DNA from: EW11 sp035765635
GTDB lineage: Bacteria; Verrucomicrobiota; Verrucomicrobiia; Opitutales; Opitutaceae
Length of the DNA: 64,000 nucleotides
Reading direction: 5' to 3'
Assembly: GCA_035765635.1 (NCBI GenBank)
Contig: DASTWZ010000042.1
Location: forward strand, 124,001-188,000
Part shown: positions 40,873-49,968 of the stretch, in pieces
How positions within the stretch are numbered: the first letter of the stretch is position 1
Layout: each line of letters starts with the position of its first letter
Made by a program: the position numbers and the translations under genes
Notes under the pieces: model-generated
What the model was told of the DNA's origin: nothing
The model's input: only the letters and a program-made list of their open reading frames with translations
Database searches by the model: none

Positions 40873-42720
40873 ATGAATTCCCTTCGCCGTCTCTGGCTCG
40901 GCACTCTTGGTCTAAGTCTCGCCGCTTTCGCTCACGCGAATTCGCCGATCACGCACATCGCAAGCGATGATGCCGCCCTCATCATCGCGGTGCACGACGT
41001 CCCGACCGTGCTTTCGGAATGGGACCGCAGTGCCTGGGCCAAGACTTGGAATGACGATCAGGTCAAAAAGTTCTTCGCGCCGCTTCGCGCCGAGATGGAC
41101 GCCTCCGACTGGAGCGGGAAATTCAAGGAGAAGACCGGCTACACGCTGCAGGAGCTCCTCGGTTTCGCCACCGGCGACGCCGTGCTGATTCTCGACAACG
41201 CGAACTTTGCTCTCGAACAGCCGGCGGGCACGCCGCCCGTTCTCATCGGCATCGATGTCGGCGACAACGCCAGCAAACTCGAGTCGGTTTTGACCAAGGC
41301 GGCGAAGGACGAAAACGCTCTCGATGAAACGAGCGATTTTTCCGGTGTAGTGGTGCACACACTACAGCCAAACACGAAGAAGGACGATTCGTCCAACACC
41401 CCGACGATCTGGGCAATCGTGGACGGGAAACTGGTCCTCAGCCCTTCGCGCGAGACGCTGCTGGGAGCGATCGATGCGATCAAGAATGGGAGCGTTCACA
41501 ATCCTTGGGACAACTCGGAACGTTATGCGAAAATGCAGCAGCGCTCCGGCGGTGATTCGCACTTCATCGTGTCGGTGAATGCCGCGACGCTTTATCCGAC
41601 GTTCAAAGCGCTCGCGATCGAGCGCGCGAAAGCGAACCCGCAAAACAACCCTTTGAATCTCGATCCCGAAGCTCTACTCAGCGCTCTGGGGCTCGATACG
41701 TTTCGCGAATTTTATATGACTGGGCGGCTGCACGAAGAGGGCACCGAGATGCATGCCGCTCTTCTGTATTCCGAGGCGAAAGGTCTCATGAAACTTTTCG
41801 CCTACCACGATGGACCGCCGGCGACGCCGCCTTTCATCTCGGCGAAATGGAACAGCGTTTCCACCGCGAAGTTCAGCCTGAAAGAGGCGTTCACCGCGCT
41901 CGAAGAAATCCTCGAAAACTTCAGCCCGCCCCTCGCTGGTCTCTTTCAGGGACAACTTCGTTCTTTCAACAAGCAACTCGGGATCGACATCAAGCGCGAT
42001 CTCTTCGGCAGCATGGGCGACTCGCTCATCGCCTCGAATATCACGCCTGCCGATCTTCCGCCGGACGTCGCGCCTTCGGCTTTCGACATGGAGCAATTCT
42101 TCGCGTTTTCCCTGGAGGACACGGATGCTTTTTCGAAAGCGGTCACGGCCCTGCAGAACAGCTCGGGCCCGAATGCCGAAAATCTCTTCAAGACGCGCGA
42201 CTATCTCGGGGAGAAGATCGTCTCGTTCAATTTTCCCGCTCCCGCTGGCGCGAAGCAGCGTGGTATTCACTATTCCATTACGAAGGGATATTTCCTGATG
42301 AGCGTCGGTTCGGCCGCGCCACTCGAAACCGCGTTGCAGACAATGTCGGGAGGCCAACCCACACTTTGGGAAAAACCCGAAATCAAGGCAGCGCTTTCGC
42401 GGATGCCCGAGCGCGCCGGAGCGTTCAGCTACCAGGACATGCGCACCGTCATTGCGAGCGCGTTTCAATCGCTCGCAAAAGCCGCATCCGTCGTTGCCAA
42501 TCAGCCCGCGCCTGTTCCGGCTCCCGCTGACTCCGCCGGCGAAAACGAAGAAGCGGATTCCGCTCCGCAAAAGATCGAGAAGCGTTCCAAGCCGCCGGTC
42601 GATCCCACCGCAATTCCGGACCTCGCGACCATTTCGAAATACTGGGACCACAGCGTGGGTTTCTCGGAACGTGACAGCTCCGGCGTCTACATCACCTCGC
42701 AAATCGTCTATCCAAAGTGA
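40873..42720 (+). CDS. Exported protein of unknown function
   Basis: 615 residues with a signal peptide (LWLGTLGLSLAAFAHA). The mature part has no family that I recognise. It is rich in blocks such as SDDAALIIAVHDVPTVLSEWD, KEKTGYTLQELLGFATGDAVLILD, VDGKLVLSPSRETLLGAID and SKAVTALQNSSGPNAENLFKTRDYLGEKIVSFN, which recall periplasmic or surface proteins that compare several self-similar alpha/beta modules. An Ala/Pro-rich low-complexity segment at about 535-575 precedes the last 40 residues. ATG 40873 is the only sensible start because it opens the signal peptide; the terminator hairpin leaves no room for a normal ribosome binding site. It overlaps the next gene by GTGA. Confidence 0.7.
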   Translation: MNSLRRLWLGTLGLSLAAFAHANSPITHIASDDAALIIAVHDVPTVLSEWDRSAWAKTWNDDQVKKFFAPLRAEMDASDWSGKFKEKTGYTLQELLGFATGDAVLILDNANFALEQPAGTPPVLIGIDVGDNASKLESVLTKAAKDENALDETSDFSGVVVHTLQPNTKKDDSSNTPTIWAIVDGKLVLSPSRETLLGAIDAIKNGSVHNPWDNSERYAKMQQRSGGDSHFIVSVNAATLYPTFKALAIERAKANPQNNPLNLDPEALLSALGLDTFREFYMTGRLHEEGTEMHAALLYSEAKGLMKLFAYHDGPPATPPFISAKWNSVSTAKFSLKEAFTALEEILENFSPPLAGLFQGQLRSFNKQLGIDIKRDLFGSMGDSLIASNITPADLPPDVAPSAFDMEQFFAFSLEDTDAFSKAVTALQNSSGPNAENLFKTRDYLGEKIVSFNFPAPAGAKQRGIHYSITKGYFLMSVGSAAPLETALQTMSGGQPTLWEKPEIKAALSRMPERAGAFSYQDMRTVIASAFQSLAKAASVVANQPAPVPAPADSAGENEEADSAPQKIEKRSKPPVDPTAIPDLATISKYWDHSVGFSERDSSGVYITSQIVYPK

Positions 42721-45068
42721 GCCTTTCATTTCGTCCGTTCTTCGCGTCGCTCCTGCTTCCTGTTTCCGCTCTTACGGTAATGGCCGCGCCCGCGGCCCAA
42801 CCGCCGCCGGGCACCGCGGCGACCACGCCCGTTGCAGCGAAGCCCATCGCACTGGGCGGACCCGATGTCGTGAAGCTCGATTGGAATACGCGTTCGCTCC
42901 AGGCTGCCGATCTGAATCACGACGGCCGGTTGGATTTGGTCGTGGTGAACAACGATCGCTCCTCGATCGATCTGCTTTATCAGCGCCAGCCCGGTTCTCC
43001 GGTCGACAAGGCTGTCGCCGGGCTGAGTCCGAATCGTTGGGATCCGGTGCTCGAAGACGCGCGATTCCGCAAGGCGAGCGTCACCACGGGCATTACTGTG
43101 TTCGACGTACAAACCGGCGATTTCAACGGCGATGGACGTATTGACTTGGCTTATACAGGCGACCCGCAGGCTTTGACGCTGCGGCTGCAGGAAGCCGACG
43201 GCACATGGTCGGAAAAGAAGATCCCCGAAGCGCCCGTGCCTTCGCAGCTTGTGGGCTCTTTCCGCGCGGCTGATCTCGATGGCGACGGTCGCACCGACGT
43301 CATCATGCTCGCGCAAAAGGAGCTCGCGATTTTTTACCAGGACAAAACCGGCCAGCTCAGCGCTCCGGAGCGGTATCCACTTCCTGACGACAGCTGCTAC
43401 GGTCTCGAAGTTTGCGACGTGAATGGCGACAAGCGCCGCGATCTCGTCTACCTCTGCAGCACGAGCCGCGAGCCGATGCGTGTGCGCCTTCAGACGAGTG
43501 AACGCCAGTTCGGCCCGGAGCAGACTTATTCGATGCACGCCACGCGCTGCACACTGCAATTGGTGCAAGCGGGTGGGGCAAAAGACGGCGCGCATTTCGC
43601 TTTCGCGCAGGATGCGACGGGCCAGTTCGAGGAATTTCATTTGGAAAAAGCGCGTCCGCCGGAAGGCACGCTCTCGCTCCGCCCGCGCGTGTTCAGTCCG
43701 CGCCCCGGCAGCAAGAGCGTGGCCAGTTACGCGCTCGGTGATTTCAACGGCGACGGCCACCTCGATGTCGCGATTAGCGATCCCGAGGGCGCGCAGGTAT
43801 TCATTTACCTGCGACAGAAAGACGGCGGCTTCTCGAAGGCGGAGCGTTATCCCGTTTTCTCCGATGCGCGCAGCATCGCTGCGGGTGACTGGAATGGAAA
43901 AGGCCGCGCCGATGTCTTCGTGGCCAGCGCCAAGGAACAGAGCGTCGGCATCGCCTCGTTCAACAACGAAGGGCGTCTTTCCTATCCGCAGCCACTCCCG
44001 GTCACGGGACGTCCGCTCGCTATCGCGGTTGGCTCGCTTGTCGAGCGCGGACCACTTCATCTCGCCGTGGTGCGGGAGGAAAAAGGAAAACGTTTTCTCG
44101 ATTTGCTGGTGAAGAAGGGCGAGACCGCCGAAACGGTAAAATCGATCGAACTGACCGCCTTGAAAACTGATCCCAAGGCCGTGCGCCTCGTCGATCTGAA
44201 CCATGACGGCAAGAAGGACATCATCGTCTTCTCGCCGGTGGATACACTGAAGATCTTCATTCAGGGCGATGCGCTGAACTTCACCGATTTGTCCACGCTG
44301 CCTGGTTTCCGCCGCGGACTCGCGGACAATATCGACGCCTCGGCCACCGCACTGGGAGACCTCGGCGCCGACGGCAAAACGGAATTGATCGTGAGCAGCG
44401 GAAATTTTGCCCGCGCCCTGCAGGTCAACGAAAAGAACGAACTGTCCGTGGTCGACCAGTTCAATGCGCGTGACTCAACTGCGGAGGTTAGCGCGACGCT
44501 CGTGCTTCCACAGTCAGGCAAAGCGGCGCGGCCGTTCGTCGTGATCTACGACCGCAAGACCGAGATGTTCCAGACGCTGCGCGCCAACGAGCAAGGCTTG
44601 TATCAGGTTGTGGATACATCACCCGCCGGCAAAATCGAAGTCACCGGCGCCGAGGTGATTCGCTCCAAGAACGGCGCCGAGGCCTTCATCTTCGGCAAGG
44701 ACCGTTTCTGGTGGCTGCCATTGAGCAATGATGATTTCGCCGCCACGACCATCGCGACGCATGCGACCGATCTGCCCGATATTCACTACAGCGACGTCAT
44801 TGTCGGCGATTTGAATGCCGATGGCTCGCCCGATGCGGTCTGCGTCGATCCCGATCACAATGTCATCGAGGTCCTCTCCAAATCGGCCGAAAACCGCTGG
44901 GACAGTCAGCTCCATTTCAAGGTCTTCGAAACCGACGAACATTTCCAGGGCCGCAAAGGCGCGCAACAGGAGCCTCGGGAAACGATCATCGCGGATGTGA
45001 CCGGCGACGGGAAAAACGATCTGGTGCTGCTGGTCCACGATCGCGTGCTCGTGTATCCGCAGCAGTGA
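42717..45068 (+). CDS. Exported FG-GAP/VCBS beta-propeller protein
   Basis: 783 residues from GTG 42717, coupled to the preceding gene by GTGA. A signal peptide is present (FFASLLLPVSALTVMAAPA). About ten repeats carry calcium-loop motifs: DLNHDGRLDLVVV, DFNGDGRIDLAYTG, DLDGDGRTDVIML, DVNGDKRRDLVYL, DFNGDGHLDVAIS, DWNGKGRADVFVA, DLNHDGKKDIIVF, DLGADGKTELIVS, DLNADGSPDAVCV and DVTGDGKNDLVLL. These fold as integrin-like propeller blades that bind calcium. No enzyme motif is seen. Because of the translational coupling it probably works with the 615-residue exported protein. Confidence 0.85.
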   Translation: MSLSFRPFFASLLLPVSALTVMAAPAAQPPPGTAATTPVAAKPIALGGPDVVKLDWNTRSLQAADLNHDGRLDLVVVNNDRSSIDLLYQRQPGSPVDKAVAGLSPNRWDPVLEDARFRKASVTTGITVFDVQTGDFNGDGRIDLAYTGDPQALTLRLQEADGTWSEKKIPEAPVPSQLVGSFRAADLDGDGRTDVIMLAQKELAIFYQDKTGQLSAPERYPLPDDSCYGLEVCDVNGDKRRDLVYLCSTSREPMRVRLQTSERQFGPEQTYSMHATRCTLQLVQAGGAKDGAHFAFAQDATGQFEEFHLEKARPPEGTLSLRPRVFSPRPGSKSVASYALGDFNGDGHLDVAISDPEGAQVFIYLRQKDGGFSKAERYPVFSDARSIAAGDWNGKGRADVFVASAKEQSVGIASFNNEGRLSYPQPLPVTGRPLAIAVGSLVERGPLHLAVVREEKGKRFLDLLVKKGETAETVKSIELTALKTDPKAVRLVDLNHDGKKDIIVFSPVDTLKIFIQGDALNFTDLSTLPGFRRGLADNIDASATALGDLGADGKTELIVSSGNFARALQVNEKNELSVVDQFNARDSTAEVSATLVLPQSGKAARPFVVIYDRKTEMFQTLRANEQGLYQVVDTSPAGKIEVTGAEVIRSKNGAEAFIFGKDRFWWLPLSNDDFAATTIATHATDLPDIHYSDVIVGDLNADGSPDAVCVDPDHNVIEVLSKSAENRWDSQLHFKVFETDEHFQGRKGAQQEPRETIIADVTGDGKNDLVLLVHDRVLVYPQQ

Positions 45069-45092
45069 TACAAGAGCGGGGTTAGGAAGGAC

Positions 45093-46910
45093 TCAGGTCG
45101 ATTTCGTCTTCGAGCTCGTGTTGGCCCGAAGCGTGTCGACCACTTCCTTGAATTTCTGACGATTGCTCGCCGAGGCTTCCATCAACGCCTCGTGCGCGGA
45201 AAGAATCAGTTCGGAGCACGCTTGTTGCGTGTCGTTCGGCGCCACAGCCATCGGAATTTCCGGAGCCTCGCACCGATCGTGGCTGATGTTGAAAAGCGGA
45301 AGGACGCCCATCTCGTGCAGCTGGCCAATGATGCGGTCTCCGGGTTGATGCAGGATCAAGTCGTTGGCGTGCTGCAGAAGGAGACCGAGCATTGTCGAGT
45401 CCATCGTTTCGGCTTCCGCGAGATCGACTCGGATCGGGATGTAGGCGCGATCTTTGCCCTGACGAATCATCTCGCGCACCGCCGGTGCGAGTTGCCAACC
45501 GAGGATGCCCGAGAGTCGAATGATGCAGGTCTTTTCGCGCCAGCCGCCTTCGACGCGGCCGCGTGTATCCGTGCGCACATGACGGATCTTTTCCGGCATG
45601 ATAAACTTCACGGAGTGTTCGACCATTTCCAGGCCGGACAACGTCGTGACCGTGCTGCCTTCGCCGTTGTTTGCGGGCTTTGTGCGGGTAACGACGAGAA
45701 ACGTCACGTCATCCGACGGCGTGATCCCATTCACGTGTTGGAGAAGTTGGCGCTCGATGACGGAACCCACGTCGCCGGCGTGCTGCTGGTGAAGCTCGGC
45801 CATGGTTTCGCGAAGACGGCCGGCGCTGAACTCCGTGCCGTCGGTGCTGCGCGCATCGGTCAAGCCGTCGGAGTAGAAGAGCAGCCCATCACCTTCGTCC
45901 AGTTGCAGCGTGGCCGTCGTGTAGGCCGTGGTATATTGAGTGCCGAGCACAGGCCCGCTTTCCATGACGTTCTTCAATTCGCCCGTCAGCGTCGCCATGA
46001 TGGGCGCGGGATGACCGGCCGAAGCGAGGCGCACCTGGCCTGTGTTTGGATCGAACACGGCATAGATCATGGAAACGAAAATCGGCGGATCGAAATTTTC
46101 CTCGAGGAGCGCCTCGTTGAGGAATTTCAAAACCTTTTCCGGCTGCTGAAAGAGTTCATTGCCGCCGGCCGCGCGATGCCGTGAGCGCATGACCTCGCGG
46201 AGATTCACGGTGATCATCGCCGCACTCACGCCATGTCCCGCCACATCGACGAGGTACACGCCGATTTGGCCATTGGGGAGTGAGATGTAACCAAAGAAGT
46301 CACCGCCCAGTTGCTCGCATGGCGCATAGTAGCCAAAAAGTTCCAGGCCTTCCACGCGCGGAAAACGGCTCGGCAGAAATTTGCGCTGAACGCGCTGTGC
46401 CTTCAGCAAGTCCGATTCGAGCGCTTCCTCCTGCCGGCGAAGTTGACCAAACGCTTCGTGCAGGCGAAGCAGGCTGTATTCGAGCTTCGCGTTCTGGTGC
46501 TTGAGATTTTCCAGAAGCAAGTCGCGCTCCTTGGTCAGCCGGCTGCTTTCGCCAGCGCGGTCGATTACCATCGTGAGCGCGGCCAAGTCCGGAATCGGCT
46601 TATCGATGAAATCGAATACGCCGATCTTCAGCGCGGAAATGATGTCCCGCCGCGTGCCGAGGCCGGACATGAGAATGCAGACGACGTGAGGCTGAAGCAG
46701 TTTGACGCGCCGGATGAGTTCGAGGCCGTCCATCCCGGGCATCGAAATGTCCGAAAGCACGAGATCGTAGATGCGGTCTTCGACAAAGCGAAGCGCCTCC
46801 GTGCCATTCGTCGCCGTGTCGCAATGATCTCCGCGTTGGCGGAAGAACTCTTTGAGCACGTGCAGTATCAGATCCTCGTCGTCGACCAGCAAAACACGTA
46901 AGTCAGCCAT
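45093..46910 (-). CDS. Response regulator / SpoIIE-type serine phosphatase / STAS-like protein
   Basis: 605 residues. Receiver domain 1-120 with Asp54 in LVLSDISMPGMDG and Lys in FIDKPIPD. A coiled-coil linker (about 130-175: LLLENLKHQNAKLEYSLLRLHEAFGQLRRQEEALESDLLKAQ, read in parts) leads to a PP2C/SpoIIE domain (about 185-400) with GGDFFGYI, VYLVDVAGHGVSAAM, ASAGHPAPI, LLFYSDGLTDAR and SDDVTFLVV. The last 160 residues contain a STAS-like block IIRLSGILGWQLAPAVREMI and VDLAEAETMDSTMLGLLL, whose DST matches the phosphorylated serine position of SpoIIAA. It probably controls a partner-switching pathway. There is no kinase next to it. Confidence 0.88.
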   Translation of the reverse strand: MADLRVLLVDDEDLILHVLKEFFRQRGDHCDTATNGTEALRFVEDRIYDLVLSDISMPGMDGLELIRRVKLLQPHVVCILMSGLGTRRDIISALKIGVFDFIDKPIPDLAALTMVIDRAGESSRLTKERDLLLENLKHQNAKLEYSLLRLHEAFGQLRRQEEALESDLLKAQRVQRKFLPSRFPRVEGLELFGYYAPCEQLGGDFFGYISLPNGQIGVYLVDVAGHGVSAAMITVNLREVMRSRHRAAGGNELFQQPEKVLKFLNEALLEENFDPPIFVSMIYAVFDPNTGQVRLASAGHPAPIMATLTGELKNVMESGPVLGTQYTTAYTTATLQLDEGDGLLFYSDGLTDARSTDGTEFSAGRLRETMAELHQQHAGDVGSVIERQLLQHVNGITPSDDVTFLVVTRTKPANNGEGSTVTTLSGLEMVEHSVKFIMPEKIRHVRTDTRGRVEGGWREKTCIIRLSGILGWQLAPAVREMIRQGKDRAYIPIRVDLAEAETMDSTMLGLLLQHANDLILHQPGDRIIGQLHEMGVLPLFNISHDRCEAPEIPMAVAPNDTQQACSELILSAHEALMEASASNRQKFKEVVDTLRANTSSKTKST

Positions 46911-47057
46911 GGGATTTTAAGCAGGCGAGCGGCCCGCGGGGGTTTTCCTGTTCCGGTTAAAGCAATGGAGTCAGCGGACCGTACCGCGCAAGCAACGACC
47001 CAGCATTTATGATTTATCAGGGAACCAAGTTTGTGAAGAACCGTTTCGTGCGAGCGG

Positions 47058-49613
47058 TCACAGCAGCGTGAGCTGCGAATCGTCAACCGCGGCGCGAACG
47101 GAAATTTTTTTCTTTGGCTTTGCTTGGGGCGTGGGCAACTCGACGCTCGTGTCGTCGGATTCGAGCTTTGCCAAAATTGTCTTTGCCCGGTCGATGACGC
47201 TCAAGGGCAAGCCCGCGAGCCGTGCGACCTGGATGCCGTAACTTCGATCTGCCGCTCCGGACACGACGCGCCGAACGAAGACGATCTCGTCGTTCCACTC
47301 TTTCACGGCGACGGAATAGTTCTTCAACCGGAGCAAATGCTTATCGAGCTGAGTGAGCTCCTGGTAATGCGTGGCAAACAACGTGCGCGGTCCGCGCGCT
47401 TCGTCGCGATGCAGATGCTCGACCACCGCCCAGGCAATGGAGAGCCCGTCGTAGGTCGAGGTGCCGCGTCCGATTTCATCGAGAATAATCAGGCTGCGAT
47501 CGCTTGCGTTGTTCAGGATGTTCGCGGTCTCGTTCATCTCGACCATGAACGTAGAGTTGCCCCGGGCCAGATCGTCGCTCGCGCCAACCCGCGAGAAAAT
47601 ACGATCGATCAGCCCGAGCCGGCAGCGCCGCGCCGGCACCCAGCAACCGACCTGTGCCATCAGCGAGATCAACGCGACCTGGCGGATATACGTCGATTTG
47701 CCGGCCATGTTCGGACCGGTGATCAGCGCGATCTGCGCCTCGTCGCACGAAAGCAACGTGTCGTTCGGGACGAAAGCGTGAGCGGCGCCCGACGACGAAG
47801 GGGCGCGGAGCATCTGTTCCACAACGGGATGGCGGCCGTCGACGATTTCGAGGATAGGACTGTTTTCCTCGAGCACTGGAGCACAGTAATCCCAATCGCG
47901 AGCGAGGGCGGCCCAGCCCGTGAGCACGTCCAACTCGGCGAGAGCATCGGCCGTCTGGGCGAGCGCGATGGAATCATCGAGCACGGCCGCCACGAGCTGC
48001 GCGAAAATTTCGAGCTCGCGCGCGAGGGCGTTCTCCTCGGCGTGAAAAATTTCCTTCTCCTTTTGACGGAGTGATTCGGTGACGTAGCGCTCTCCGTTTA
48101 CCGTGGTCTGGCGGCGAATGTAGTCGGTCGGCACCAGGTGCAGATTCGCCTTCGTGACTTCGATGTAGTACCCAAAATTGTTGGTGAAACGAATCTTCAG
48201 GCTGCGGATCGCAGTGCGTTCCTGCTCCTGTTTTTCGAGATCGGACAACCAGGTTTTGTTGTCCCGCGTGAGAGAGCGAAGGCGGTCGAGCTCTGCATCG
48301 TAGCCGGCGCGGATGAAGTTTCCGTCCTGCGTGTCGGCCGGAAGCTCGTCTGCAAGGGCGTTGGTCAGCAACGTCCGCAATTCGGGCAGGTCGCGAACGC
48401 GCTCGCCCAGGTCGCGCAAGCCGGGCGCATCCTGGCAGCTCGAGAGAATAGAGCTAAGCGTGGGAAACTGCGCGAGCGTGTCGCGGACGCCGCCGAGTTC
48501 GCGCGGGTTGCGCAACCGGTTCTGCAGTCGGCCAAGAATGCGCGGAATATCCCGAATGTTCTGCAGCGCGGTGTTGAGCTCACCGACGATGTGGCTGTTG
48601 CGAATCAGTTCGCCGACGAGATTTTGCCGGCGCTGGATTTCCGCGAGCTGCAGCGTGGGTGCGGCGAGCCAGCGCTCGAGCAGCCGTGCGCCGGCGGAGG
48701 TTTGGGTGCGATTGATCGCGTGAATCAGCGAGCCTTCGCGCGCGCCGCTCGACGAGGAGAATATCTCGAGATTTCGCAGCGTCGCAGGATCGAGCAGAAG
48801 AGTTTGCGCGCTGCGGTATTCTTGAAGGCCGCGAAGATTTTCGGGCTTCGCGCAGAGATTTTCCGTTGCGTAGTGAACGAGCGCTCCTGCGGGCCCGAGG
48901 CCGCGATGCGTCTGTTCGAGGCCGAAGCCTTGCAGGTTCAACACGTGCAACGCTTCGGTGACGGCGCGGCAGCCGCTGGCCGTTTCAAAATGGTACGCGG
49001 GCAATTCCGAAACCAGGCGCTGGCCGGCGAAATGGTGCAACGCGTGCAGCGCAGTCTCCTCGTGCGGGGCCTGCCGCCATTGCTCGATTGAACCTTCACT
49101 CACGAGGAGTTCCGCGGGATCCAGCGCGGAGAGCACAGGCAGAAGGTTTTCCGGACGCACATCGGTCGCCACCCGAAATTCGCCGGTCGACAAATCGAGC
49201 CACGCGGCATGCAGGCCGTGTTTGTCGTGACTCAGCGCGCAAAGATAATGGTTGCGCGCGGCGTCGAGCTGGCTCGCTGCCAGCGTCGTGCCTGGGCTGA
49301 GAATGCGTGTGAGCTGGCGCTTGACCAACTTTCCGGGTTTGGCCGCTTCAGCCTGATCGCAGATGGCGACTTTCTTCCCGGCGTTGAGCAGCTTCGTGAC
49401 GTAGTTGTCCGCCGCGTGAAAGGGGATACCCGCCATGGGATAATCCTGCCGGCGCGTGAGCGTGATCCCGAGGAGCTTCGCGGCAATTTCCGCGTCCTCG
49501 AAAAACATTTCGTAGAAATCGCCGAGTCGGAAGAGCAGTAACGTGTCACGCGGCAATCCGCGCTTCACCTCGAAGTACTGCTGCATCATCGGCGTCAGCT
49601 TGGTGTCGGGCAT
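47058..49613 (-). CDS. mutS: DNA mismatch repair ATPase MutS
   Basis: 851 residues, full length. Detects mispaired bases. The N-terminal mismatch-binding domain has TPMMQQYFEVKRGLPRDTLLLFRLGDFYEMFFEDA, with the Phe-x-Glu motif in DFYEMF. Connector, core and clamp domains follow. The C-terminal ATPase has Walker A TGPNMAGKSTYIRQVALIS (about 620-640), the block GASDDLARGNSTFMVEMNETANIL, Walker B ILDEIGRGTSTYDGLSIAWAV and FATHYQELTQL. The last 35 residues are basic. mutL is not in the window. Confidence 0.98.
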   Translation of the reverse strand: MPDTKLTPMMQQYFEVKRGLPRDTLLLFRLGDFYEMFFEDAEIAAKLLGITLTRRQDYPMAGIPFHAADNYVTKLLNAGKKVAICDQAEAAKPGKLVKRQLTRILSPGTTLAASQLDAARNHYLCALSHDKHGLHAAWLDLSTGEFRVATDVRPENLLPVLSALDPAELLVSEGSIEQWRQAPHEETALHALHHFAGQRLVSELPAYHFETASGCRAVTEALHVLNLQGFGLEQTHRGLGPAGALVHYATENLCAKPENLRGLQEYRSAQTLLLDPATLRNLEIFSSSSGAREGSLIHAINRTQTSAGARLLERWLAAPTLQLAEIQRRQNLVGELIRNSHIVGELNTALQNIRDIPRILGRLQNRLRNPRELGGVRDTLAQFPTLSSILSSCQDAPGLRDLGERVRDLPELRTLLTNALADELPADTQDGNFIRAGYDAELDRLRSLTRDNKTWLSDLEKQEQERTAIRSLKIRFTNNFGYYIEVTKANLHLVPTDYIRRQTTVNGERYVTESLRQKEKEIFHAEENALARELEIFAQLVAAVLDDSIALAQTADALAELDVLTGWAALARDWDYCAPVLEENSPILEIVDGRHPVVEQMLRAPSSSGAAHAFVPNDTLLSCDEAQIALITGPNMAGKSTYIRQVALISLMAQVGCWVPARRCRLGLIDRIFSRVGASDDLARGNSTFMVEMNETANILNNASDRSLIILDEIGRGTSTYDGLSIAWAVVEHLHRDEARGPRTLFATHYQELTQLDKHLLRLKNYSVAVKEWNDEIVFVRRVVSGAADRSYGIQVARLAGLPLSVIDRAKTILAKLESDDTSVELPTPQAKPKKKISVRAAVDDSQLTLL

Positions 49614-49968
49614 GGGCTGAAATTGAACTCACTTTGGCCGCCGAGAAAGGCCAGCGAAAACTTGCCCGAAAGCCCGCGATGTTTTTTGCCCACGAATCAC
49701 ACGAACAGCACGAAATCGAACCAAGAATTTCCCACGGAATACACGGAACACACGGAAAGAACTGCCGAGTAGGCACGAACAGGAATATCTATTTTTATCC
49801 AAAATAGTCGGACCGAACCGCACTCTGATTCGGAACCAGACTGTCTCGATTCCGTGTTTTCCGTGCCTTCCGTGGGAGACCTCAGCGATTCGATTTCGTG
49901 CCCTTCGTGTGATTCGTGGGCAAAATAAAATCGTAGCGACTCACATTGTTGCGCAAACGTGATGACGA
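49614..49968. other. Divergent intergenic region carrying repeat copy B
   Basis: 355 bases between mutS (minus) and the hydrolase (plus). Most of it (49688-49921) is the CACGAA-type nested palindrome. No other gene was seen. Promoters for both flanking genes would have to lie at its edges or inside the repeat. Confidence 0.7.
49688..49921. repeat. CACGAA/CACGGAA nested inverted repeat, copy B
   Basis: Outer arms GCCCACGAATCACACGAA and TTCGTGTGATTCGTGGGC, with inner arms CCCACGGAATACACGGAA (49731-49748) and a complement built from TTCCGTGTTTTCCGTGCC and TTCCGTGGGA. The centre (about 49770-49840) is unique. It lies between divergent genes, unlike copies A and D. Confidence 0.9.

Noticed and set aside
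42726..44204. 492-codon frame antisense to the FG-GAP protein gene
   Set aside because: A mirror of the repeated sense codons (GAC, GGC, CTC). The sense protein has signal peptide and repeated motifs.
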